DNA of 64,000 bases from contig JACEVL010000410.1 of NCBI GenBank assembly GCA_020284085.1, forward strand, positions 496,001-560,000, given 5' to 3'. Of this stretch, positions 55,291 through 64,000 are shown one piece after another. The DNA comes from Aporrectodea caliginosa (taxonomy: Eukaryota; Annelida; Clitellata; Crassiclitellata; Lumbricidae). Every line of letters starts with the position of its first letter. Positions within the stretch are counted from its first letter, which is position 1. A model generated the notes under the pieces. That model was not told the origin of the DNA and did not search any database. It worked only from the letters and a program-made list of their open reading frames with translations. Position numbers and translations under genes: made by a program.

Positions 55291-55390
55291 TGTGAGAGTT
55301 TTGGCATAGTATGAAAGCCGTCAGTATAAAGATTTCGCCGGCGCCATATAGAAGAAACTAATCATAATTACAATCTGAAATTTAATAAGC

Positions 55391-55849
55391 TTTTAGTAAA
55401 GTAGTTTGAAAATGATTCAGACAGCAAGTTATTGACAAATTTATACATGAAATTACCCAGTTGATAGCGTTTCATGTTTTCAAAGTTCATAATATTATAT
55501 TCTCGGTATCTGTATGCCTTATAATAAAGTAACACGAGTAAGATCCAACTCTAAGTTCCCCCTATAGAGTAGTGGGACCCGTTACATGAGTGGTAGCATT
55601 TCGTCCGGGATAGAGTTAGACAGATAGATAGACACGAGCTCACATTAATTTTGAGATTGAAATCGAATTGAACTTACTTGGCAGCCATTTGCAATTTCTT
55701 GTTGTCGTCTGATTGGCTTATTAGTAGTCACGACGTAATAGTGACGTCATTTCGGTGAGGTCAGGTCAACTGCATATTAAGCAAAGATTTTAGCAGGTTA
55801 AAATCTTTGTATTAAGAGTGTTGAACGCTATAGGTAATTCCAAGGATTC
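55391..55849. other. no recognised content
   Basis: Sequence right of U3 before a LINE. Nothing recognised. Confidence 0.35.
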
Positions 55850-56365
55850 TATATCATCATATATTCGTTTAATGTGTTAACAACTGTTACAGACATAACG
55901 CTGTAGGTGTACATAGAAAATAAAATACATCTAGATATTAATAGTATGAATTAATAATAGCTTAGTAAGAGTTCAGGAATAACATACGAGATATAAAATT
56001 TCGTGAGTCCTTGTCAGGAAGGTTAAAGTTATGTGGTCTGACCCCTAAGAAAATAGGGCGTAAAATGTTGATTAGGAAACATGCATCTGAGTGAATGATT
56101 CTCATTTAAGAGGACGGCCTTAAAGAGTGAAGTGTCTGCGTTATAAGCAAGAACATTCATAGAAGGAGAATCTGACTGAATAAAACCAGAGCGTTTTAAT
56201 CTGTTGTTAAGATGTTCAATGCGGGATTTGTCTTTTCGCTCGCCAGACCCCACCAGGCGGGAGAAGCATACATTGTTCTGGCTATGACGGTGGCGCTGGT
56301 GATCAGTTGTAGAGAATCTGCAGATGCACCATGGTTTTTGAGTGTTTTAAGGGCGAAGATTGAAG
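55850..56365 (-). mobile_element. LINE C-terminal fragment, minus strand
   Basis: Minus-strand coding: HRHSQNNVCFSRLVGSGE, KDKSRIEHLNNRLKRSGF, PSMNVLAYNADTSLFKAVLL and FLRGQTT-stop. Its tail is inverted as ATATCATCATATATTCGTTT. Confidence 0.75.
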
Positions 56366-56720
56366 GTTACTCGTGAAAATATCGTGTACTTCCGGTTTAA
56401 GGCTACGAGCCTGGCGCCACCTGACGATGCGGGTGTAAGGCGGGTCTTTGGAAGTAAAAAAGCATGGAGGACCCGATGTGTTGTTCAGCGATTAATTGCA
56501 CGAATTTGAGGAAAACAAATCAGAATTATTTGTCCTTCAGTTTATATTAAAGGAACAAAGAAAGGTAAATAATAATAAATATAAAGATATTTTAATGACA
56601 TTCAGTTAAATAATGTAAACTACGGAGATAGGCGTTGAGAATGGTAAACACGACGTTCTACACCTTTGTCACTAGGCTAGGTGGCCAGGCGCCATTTTTC
56701 TGTCCAACGCGCTTACATAG
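56366..56720 (+). mobile_element. element fragment with THAP-like start (MCCSAINCTN)
   Basis: ATG at 56464 begins a short frame MEDPMCCSAINCTNLRKTNQ, then LSFSLY and a stop at 56548. C-C-(S)-A-(I/V)-N-C-(S/T)-N...LSF is the start of a THAP zinc finger, the DNA-binding domain of P-element and Kolobok-type transposases and their domesticated relatives. The His and last Cys are lost. GCCTGGCGCCACCT at 56409 and AGGTGGCCAGGCGCC at 56679 are inverted. The left edge TTACTCGTGAAAATATCGTG is inverted at 25680-25703. Confidence 0.45.
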
Positions 56721-56882
56721 GAGATTCCAGTCCTGTGTATAATAGGTCCTTGGGTAATTAGAGACCCCACACAAATCATGTGACTAAACGGTGTAAATAC
56801 ACACTCTTATATAATTATATGCATGTACAGTTAAGGAGTGAGGATACAGTAATTGTTAGGATTGTAGTGTATGGAATTAATG

Positions 56883-57770
56883 TAAGTAAGTAAGTAAGAA
56901 TATTCTTTAATAAACCAATTGCTAACCGCATTTTGGTGTACACACATCATAATTATAGTAGTCGCAATAAATCTAAATTAGCCAGTCTATCTTATTTAAG
57001 TCCCCTAAATCATTCTAGTGATGTAGGTTCTTCGCATCAGGCTATCAGCGGGAGGAATGACACGATCATGGGCCCTGGGGCGGAGAGAATAAACGGAAGT
57101 TTTAACAGGAGGAAGCAAGGCATGTAGCACATGACCTTTATCGGTCAGAACAGCAGAGAAAAGACGGGAATCCGCCTTTAAGCATAACTGCTCAAAGGAC
57201 GGTGAGTCCTCAGGAAGGTAATGATAGCGAATGAGGCGACGTATCAAGGTCTGAAGCCTGTTCCTTTCGCACTGCCCCGCGAAACCCCACCAAACAGGTG
57301 AGGCATAAAGCATCCGTGCTAGGGTTGTGGCACGCACGACATCAAAAAGCAGCGGACCTCGCAAGCCGTGAGCGACCAGAGTCCGCAAGGCATAGAGAGA
57401 TTGGCGGGCCTGACAGCATATTCGGTGAATGTGGTTTTAAAATCCTAAGAAGTTGGAAATGGTGACTCCTAAAATCACCATACTATAGTAACCCTAGTTA
57501 GGCCTGGGGTGACGCATGGAGTTGTTAAGTTCCCAGGGCCCGCCCTTTTGCGGCGGATCAACATTTCACTGGTTTTCTTTTTATTCAGCGTTAAGTTACA
57601 TTCGGCAGCCCATCGGGAGACATTGTCCAGTTCAATAGAGACAGAAGCACTATTTGAAGAAGGAATGAGAAGATAGCAATCATCGGCGTATTTGAGGAGC
57701 CTATTTGTGGGGTAGACAGTGCTAAACCTGGAAATAGCATTACTGAAGTTAAAGGGCCCAAGAATATACT
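56883..57770 (-). mobile_element. LINE with YADD, minus strand, (TTAC)n tail
   Basis: Minus-strand reverse transcriptase from KYADDCYLLIPSSNSAS (57640-57695) through NLTLNKKKTSEML to RATTLARMLYASPVWWGFAG, RLIRYHYLPEDSPSFEQLCL and RPRAHDRVIPP. YADD is the catalytic palm motif. Ends with GGTTAGCAATTGGTTTATTAAAG-like sequence and TTAC repeats at 56883. 5'-truncated; at least one frameshift near 57420-57480. Confidence 0.85.
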
Positions 57771-60347
57771 TAGGCTACATACGTACTTTACAACTCGAAA
57801 ATTTATATAGCCATGTAGAAATGTAGAATTCTATTTTTTTCAATTGTAGTTACTAATTTAATTTATATTTCTTGGACCAACAGACGAAAATTTTGGATTT
57901 TTAAAAAATCAATTGAATTTGTTTATTGCACAGAACAGGTTTTACGTTACAATCATGAAACAGCAAGTACAGTGCAACAGGAGCCAAGAAAAGCTAATGG
58001 CTTTTACTAAGCTTGAGTCCCATTCTTAATTATTATTCATAAATGTATTTTGTTACTTTTAATAGAACGTGAATAATAGTAATAATAACAATAAAAATAA
58101 CAGCAGTACGCTACAGCATCACAGCTGCATCAGTATCAATAATTACTTAGTAATAAAATTACTAATAATTATAAGGCTGGTAATATACTAATTATAAGGC
58201 TCGTAATATACTAGAGTCTCGAAGTTCCGGGAAATCTATGTGTTTTGTAGTAGTCTACACGTAGTAATTCCCTTTTTGGGAAACAAGAATAGTTCATCGT
58301 TGAAGACAAAAGGTAGACATGAAGGACTTAGTTATGGCTCCTTAATTACCTATTGAGTTCTGCTATGGCAACTGAATAGTGAATACTACAGTTACTGCAT
58401 AAGTCAAAAGTCACTCAGCATTAGACAGTAAGCATACAACAGCAGTCTTTGACTTAACTAAACTTGACTACACAATGCTATTGCAAGACAATACAGTGAT
58501 AGTTTTCGTGACATTTCTCAGCATTAAACAGTAAATACGACAAAAATCTTTATCTTATCTAAACTTAACTAAACAATACTATTGAATGGCATTTCAGTGC
58601 TTTATAGTACTTTAACAGTGAGAGTAGGTAATCAATTTCACTGGTACAGCAAAGAGGTGAAAAAGAGAGTGGACGTGTAGGTAAAGGTGAAAGTAAGAAC
58701 CCTATTGTTTCTCAGTGTTTTCGATGAGCTATGAGTTCAATTGTTTTTAAATAAGTTAAAGTGAGACCTATTTCGAAGATCTTGTGGCAGATTGTTCCAT
58801 GTAGCAGACCAACCACACTAATCGAATATTTACGAAAATTTGGGCGAATCAAAAAGTTGCATAGATGAACACCTAAATACAGCTCTATATAGCTATGATA
58901 AGCATGGTCAACTTAAGCTTTAAGCCGATCTAAAGAAATTATGGTTAGTTTGAATATGACATCTTCGAAAATTTGGGTGAATTAGAGTAGGAAATTCGAA
59001 AATTTGTACACAATTTAGGATTATTATTACACATAAGAATGCTTAAAAATTATCTTATTGCTTAACAGCCTCCTGGCAGAGCAAATAATTATCAGTTCGG
59101 TCAAGCGTAAGTTGATTTAGAAATACAAAATTTTGAGAGTTTTACGACTAATTCAAGTGTGCAGTGGGTAGAGTGGGCGTTATACAGCTCCCAATATTGA
59201 CAGTGGCATCAAGTTCCAGACGCAGGAGCAACCGTAGAGCAAGCCACTGTTGGAGTAAAATCCGGCAGTGGCGGACCGGGACTGGCCATTGATTCCTGTC
59301 CCATTGCATATGGACGCCTCTGGTTTCAGCGCCTGTGGCCCCTAGGGTAGAAGGAATTAAATATGCGTTAATACACAAAATTAATATCCCAAAATGGTCT
59401 AAATCCTAATCCGATATTCAGAGGTACTCAGTGATGTTACAAATAAACTTTACACAGGTTTTCCGTCTAGTGTTATTCACTGGCTTAAAATAACAGTAAT
59501 AGAAACTTATGGCACTCTGGCAATGACTGCCGACATCTCTCGAATGAGTTGGAACTATGGCTTGTAGCCAATGCTCTGCATTTCGCGAGACATTTGATGT
59601 GTGGCACACGAATTACAGCAGAACATTTCGCAAACGTCTTTCAACACACTTCCCTGCAACGAACACCAACAAACATTGGGCTCATTAAAGTTATTCCACG
59701 ACCAGATTCACACAGCTATTATCAGGTACATTATTTATAACCACTACTCATAACTGATCGTATCGTATCTGAGAAATTACAACGCGCCTCTCAGTACTAG
59801 CCATTAAGAGCCTCTCAGCGTTGCAGCCCCGAGGAAATAAGAAGGTCTTCAAGGAACGAAGGGATGAGAGTAGGACCCGACTAAAATCTTACTACGGATT
59901 GAGTGAGGGGAGTCATTCCAAACAGAAGGGCCCAAAATTGAAAAGGATCAGTATTCGGCCATGGCAGTTCTTGCCCGGGGACTAGGAGATCAAGTCGATC
60001 TGCAGAACGGAGAGGGCGGGAAGCGACAACAGAGAGCGGTTTGCACATTAAGTCGCAAAGATAGTTAGGAGCTATTCCCCGTTGTGTTCGTCAGACTAGG
60101 AGCAGTACCTTATATTGGATACGACAGGCAACGGCTAACCAGTGTAGGACATCAGTTATGTAGGTATAAATGTGGGAGAAGCGAGGGAGACGAGCAATTA
60201 GCTTGACTGTGTTTGAGTGGTGTTCTACTCCTTGCCCGGGGGAATAGAAGATCATCCGTCTTAAATTATTCATCTGTAACTAACTTTGAGAGGTCAATCA
60301 CGCATGAATCGCTTTGATGCAAGATTATAGAGCACACATAGACTTAC

Positions 60348-60490
60348 TTTGATCCCATACTGAGCACGAAGTTTCGTCCGCATTGCAGTCTCAAATGGGA
60401 AACCAAAGGTGGACGGACCGAAGACGCATTCACCCATCTGAGTCGCCAGGGTGCTCATGAAACAAGGATGGCAGAAGAAGCAGTACAGGC
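60348..60490 (-). CDS. PLAC8-family gene copy 4, exon B
   Basis: 143 bp, acceptor TTGTGCTTAG and donor AAA-GTAAGT, phase as in the other copies. It encodes LYCFFCHPCFMSTLATQMGE, CVFGPSTFGFPFETAMRTK and LRAQYGIK. One family cysteine is replaced: CFMS instead of CFMC. CVFGP and GFPFET place it with copy 1. Exon A is expected just beyond the right edge of the window. Confidence 0.86.
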
Positions 60491-60751
60491 CTAAGCACAA
60501 CGAAAATGACAACATCTTTAATAGAACTAAGGCAACCCATTTGTACACAATACCCGTAGCCCAACAGGGAAGCAAACGTGAATCTATCGGGCAATCATGC
60601 TCCTTCGGAAAATAAGCGTTTTCCTGAGTCTCAGTTTTCGGTCAGTTGTTAGTTATTTCATTAGTTATTTTGTACGCTTAACCCTCATCCACATTCCTGG
60701 GGTCCAGGCGGACTCCAGCCGTATTGGTATAGGTGTAACTTTTGTGTGCTA

Positions 60752-60862
60752 GATCAATCAATCAATCAATCAATCATAGAATTTATATAGCGCCTCTTCA
60801 AGGGGTTCTACTCAGAAGCGCTACCGAGCCAGGTCTGATTCTAGAGGAAAGTCTTTAATAGG
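60752..60862 (-). mobile_element. LINE 3' end with (TTGA)n tail inside the piggyBac element
   Basis: ATCAATCAATCAATCAATCA followed by AGAATTTATATAGCGCCTCT and CTACTCAGAAGCGCT, the inverted LINE terminus. Confidence 0.75.
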
Positions 60863-60944
60863 GCGTAACTATATGATTTCATGTAATTGTCGGTCCTTCA
60901 TCGACCAATAACTGCATTGCATTAATAGGTCGGCATATGATATA

Positions 60945-61670
60945 CCACTACCACTACCAATACCACTACCGCTACCGATACCGTTACCAATACCACTATC
61001 ACTACCACTACCGATACCGATTGCTTGCTTGTGCTGTCAGTTCTTTGAACTCTAGCGACCATCATGATCAAGCCTCTCCATTTCCTTCTGTCCGCCGTCG
61101 CATCTCTCAGTTCTGCCAAATTCATCCCAGTTGTTTCATGTATCTCGTCAGTCGCACTCCGGCCTGGGAGTCTCACCATCTGCGACTACTACTTTGTTTG
61201 AATTAGCTTGATTCATAAAGGTTTTCTTGGCATGTTAACAGGGGTGGTTTGCCATTGCCTTCCCCTGGTTTTGCCTGCCGTGCCCGTTCGTTCTCCTACC
61301 CATTTAAGGGAGGGTACTAACAGTCTGCACCACGTGAAGGTGGGCACGGAGGACTTTGGTTCATCAGCCCAGGTCGGTTCCGAATCTACGATCAGCGACG
61401 TCGATCGGATTTCCTCCCTGTGTTACTCTAAGCAAGCTAGGCAAGCCTAGAGTGACTGATGAGCCTTTGCAGACGATACCGATACCGATACCAATACCAA
61501 TATCAATACCACTACAAATACCAATACCAATACCAATACTGCCAATACGACTACCAATACCACTACCACTACCGATACCGATACCAATACCACTACCACT
61601 GCCGATACCGATAGTACCGATAGTACCGGTAATACCAGTAATACGGGTAATACCGGTAATGATGATGATG
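60945..61670. repeat. (ACCNNT)n microsatellite split by a retroelement fragment
   Basis: ACCACT/ACCGAT/ACCAAT hexamers at 60945-61023 and 61476-61640, then GATGAT at 61660-61674. Between them, 61024-61475 contains GTGGTTTGCCATTGCCTTCC, a motif seen near the 3' part of many animal LINE and SINE copies. GATACCGAT borders both sides. Confidence 0.65.
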
Positions 61671-61674
61671 ATGA

Positions 61675-61800
61675 TATATTTGTTTATTTATCAAGCAGGA
61701 AGACACACCGCTTCACAACTTACATACACAAAGGCTACTATAAAGAAAAAAAGGGAGTAATGTTAGTTTTAAGATTTGGGTCAACGTGATGGCTTAAAAA
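61675..61800 (-). mobile_element. LINE-like 3' end, minus strand
   Basis: GATGATGATGATATATTTGT followed by TTATTTATCAAGCAGGAAGA: an ATC-repeat tail preceded by an AATAAAC(A)AATAT-like terminus on the minus strand. Confidence 0.45.
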
Positions 61801-63059
61801 TTCGCTTGTATAATACCGGTAATACCGATAATACCGATTCCTATACTGATAATACCGATAACGATACCGACCATAACAATAAAAAATGGATAATTCCGCG
61901 TTGGTAGGCCCAGTTCTCCAGATTTACCAGCTGAAGACACTGAAAATGACCTGACATCACGCAGTGTTTATGTGCATAGACTTGACCCACAAGATATTAT
62001 ATCCGCGTTCCTCATGGAATTATTAGAGCAAAAATTGAACCACTTCACCTGTTTATTATACTTGTCATGATGGATATTATGGCCAATGAAGACATTTTGA
62101 ACATTAGAGAGTCGTCTCCATACGAAATTTTGCTCATCCAGATAATGCTAAGAAGTTGGAATCCGATTACGACAGCCGAGATAAATACATTCCTAGCTCT
62201 CTTTTTCTACTGGCTGGAACATAAAGATCCAAAGCCTCTGCGTGGCATGTGGTGAAGCGAATCTCGAACATGGAAAGTCAGTCCTTACCGCAACAGTGTC
62301 CGTAATTCGTGTCAAGAGTAAATTGCATTTTCTTCTAAAATTTTCTTTAAACATTTTGATTGAAAGAAAAGTAACTTAATGAAAAATTTGTGCAATCATG
62401 TTCAAAGAAACTTATGCAATTTTTAGGGTCTTGGAAGGCAGTAATCACTCGAAATGTGCATTCCAGATGTTGGGGTCCAAACGGACCCCAGGTGTGCAAT
62501 ACTCTTGAACGGTAAATTTAGTTGCATAAATGACCTTTACTAAAATTGTCGCAGTCTGTGCGTTTGACTTTATGTTTGTTCCAGATTTGTGCATGTATGT
62601 TGTGACGTCTGATTTGTTTCTGCCTTCTGGCGTAATAAAGTACTGATAACTGTAACTTTCATCACCAGTGTGGATTAGGGTTAACCTACGTCTTTCACTC
62701 TCAGGGACCTCACACGGATCTTAGCCGCATGTATAATAATCAAAATAATTAATGGATTGCGATTATTGAATACGACATTGTTTAAAAGCGACCATCGATT
62801 GATGTCATGTGTATTATGATAAAGGCGCCACTGAAGTTTCCTGATTAGATAAGACTAGTTAGTAAATCATCTAAACACTTAATATAGTGTCTTGTAGTAG
62901 GCCTATTCGACGTCACAAAAGCGCAAAATATTGTGTCTCAGACCTCGGCTTATTATATACCTGCTTCAGCATATGTAGACACGTAGGCCTACATTTCAGT
63001 ACGCAATGTATTTATCCATGTACATGCACGTATTTAATTATGTTAATTATTTCCCACCA

Positions 63060-63837
63060 TATTTAAAAAGAATCGTAGAAAATTAGCTACTAAACAACCA
63101 TGGATGACACTGAGCCTTTTCAAATCAAGTAACAAAAGCCGAGAGGTATTAGGCTACTATGCCGCGGAATTTGATAAAACTTAGTACAGAAACGATCTTA
63201 AGAAAACCTAGAGCCTAATTAGATCGATAACAACTATGGGGCAACGCGATTCCACCATCGAATCACTTACTATCGATGGCACTAGGACTGTAGATGCTGA
63301 AATTATTGCCAATAAGCTCAGTAATAATACTCTTTGAGCATCGCTCAATCACTGGATGAAAATATCCCGGTTTCTTTCGAGGACATTCGAGAAATATTTG
63401 AAACCCCCGAGATGGAACTCTTTCGGCCTTAGTTTAACTTACCCTAACGAAATTATATGCCTAAGTCATATCTAATCGTGTTACACATGGTAAGGGTATG
63501 GACGACCATTGACCCCTACATTGCGAGCCCCAATATTGATTGCACTGCCCACCCGTTAGTCGAGTTAATAAATTGTTCCTTCACTATACATGTAGGCCTT
63601 TTCCCAAAAGCGCTAAAGACCGCGAAGGTGATACCCATTTTAAAAAAAAGGTGAAAGAGACAAACTAACAAATTATCGCCCGATATCCATTCTTCCTTAC
63701 TTTCGGAAAACTAAATTAATGTACAATCGGCTATATGACTTTGTAACGAAAACAAATAGGCCTAGGCCTATACTCTCCCTCCCAGCATGGATTTCAATCG
63801 GGCCATTCCCATTTATGTCTCTACTGTCCATGCAGGA
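63060..63837 (+). mobile_element. LINE reverse transcriptase N-terminal part, plus strand
   Basis: Plus-strand, frame-broken coding ending in SFTIHVGLFPKALKTAKVIP, ILKK, then after a shift NYRPISILPYF and MYNRLYDFVTKTN. GxxPxxxKxAxVxPhxKKG...NYRPISLLP is the fingers region of LINE reverse transcriptase. It interrupts U4 sequence, which resumes at GACCAGGACAATCGG (63839). Confidence 0.8.
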
Positions 63838-64000
63838 TAGACCAGGACAATCGGAGTGAAGAACTTGCAGCTTTTACCAACATACATGTATCATAGCTAT
63901 TTCCTCGTTTTGTTTTGCTTCTCGAATAATCACAAATAAATTAATATAACTATAATTATATCAGTTTGAATGGCAGAGAAAGCAGTGCCATCACGGTGAC

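Larger units (their letters stand above)
47317..55390. repeat. segmental duplication unit U3 (PLAC8 copy 3)
   Basis: Homologous to U1 from GTGACAATGTCCAGCCTCAG onward. It shares with U2 the LINE in the PLAC8 intron. Private insertions: LINE end (47508-47640), TIR element with SINEs (51846-52841) and S1 SINE (55143-55290). Confidence 0.85.
60682..62680 (+). mobile_element. piggyBac-type element, TTAA target, decayed
   Basis: TTAA-CCCTCATCCACATTCC at the left (TTAA 60678-60681) and, inverted, TTAA-CCCTAATCCACACTGG at the right (TTAA 62681-62684). TTAA duplication with CCC ends is diagnostic of piggyBac. GGGGTCCAGGCGGACTCC near the left end and GGGGTCCAAACGGACCCC at 62472 are subterminal repeats. 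The plus-strand relic at 62067-62255 (ITTAEINTFLALFFYWLEHK) resembles the piggyBac (T)xxEhxxFhGLhh segment. The DDD core is missing, and the interior holds LINE ends and expanded microsatellites. Confidence 0.85.
57775..64000. repeat. segmental duplication unit U4 (PLAC8 copy 4), runs off the window
   Basis: Homologous to U1 from the AACTCGAAAATTTATATAGC block (U1 15736). It holds PLAC8 exon B, the 62690-63050 block matching U1 19425-20480, and at 63838-64000 the sequence that in U3 (54325-54480) precedes exon A by about 300 bp. Confidence 0.85.

Noticed and set aside
61356..61760. Pro/Ile-rich 134-aa ORF
   Set aside because: Mostly translation of ACCNNT hexamers.
1..64000. CRISPR arrays, operons, prophage or bacterial genes
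   Set aside because: The tandem repeats have no unique spacers, the genes are intron-split, and no prokaryotic gene was seen.
1..64000. Endogenous retrovirus or LTR element
   Set aside because: All reverse-transcriptase fragments have non-LTR motifs and simple-repeat tails. No LTR pair, gag, protease or envelope was found.

Overview
This window is animal nuclear DNA. The genes have small exons bounded by GT/AG splice sites, the coding fraction is low, and roughly half of the sequence is recognisable repeats: non-LTR retrotransposon 3' ends, tRNA-derived SINEs, DNA transposons with target-site duplications, and micro- and minisatellites. The abundance of the words TAGGCCTA and ACATGTA, together with the retroelement types, suggests a marine invertebrate or another non-mammalian metazoan; the species cannot be fixed from sequence alone. 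Bacterial features (operons, ribosome binding sites, terminators, CRISPR) are absent. All recognised host exons are on the minus strand.

Region 1 (1 to about 12.6 kb) holds the 5' part of a synaptotagmin gene. Three exons in consistent phase encode the vesicle-lumen N-terminus (8387-8549), the transmembrane segment with its cysteine and basic linker (7159-7349), and the linker that enters the first C2 domain (1494-1622). The rest of C2A and all of C2B lie left of the window. Intron 1 contains a 50-bp minisatellite whose every unit repeats the end of exon 1 and its 5' splice site, and a roughly 400-bp C/U-rich microsatellite just before the next acceptor. Intron 2 carries LINE, SINE, piggyBac and minisatellite debris. 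A GC-rich, repeat-free block near 12.1-12.6 kb may be the promoter and 5'UTR, which is inference.

Region 2 (about 14-64 kb) is a tandem segmental duplication with four units: U1 near 14.0-28.7, U2 near 30.8-42.1, U3 near 47.3-55.4 and U4 from 57.8 past the right edge. Each unit carries a copy of a PLAC8-family (cysteine-rich) gene. Exon A encodes an N-terminus ending in WSSGMYGCC; exon B is exactly 143 bp in all four copies. Exon A is present in U1-U3, and that of U4 should lie just outside the right edge. I did not find the last PLAC8 exon in any unit. By sequence and shared insertions, U1 resembles U4 and U2 resembles U3, an alpha-beta-beta-alpha order.

The units share old LINE debris and then acquired private insertions. 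Because homologous units provide empty sites, several insertions can be defined precisely: hAT-type MITEs with 8-bp duplications, a long-TIR Mutator/foldback-like element with a 9-bp duplication, a Harbinger-like MITE with 28-bp perfect TIRs inside a LINE reverse transcriptase that itself sits inside an older LINE, SINEs, and a 2-kb piggyBac relic with TTAA ends. Other debris includes a PHD-finger ORF, a THAP-like start, a relic of an unnamed transposase-like protein, and a perfect 35-bp palindrome.
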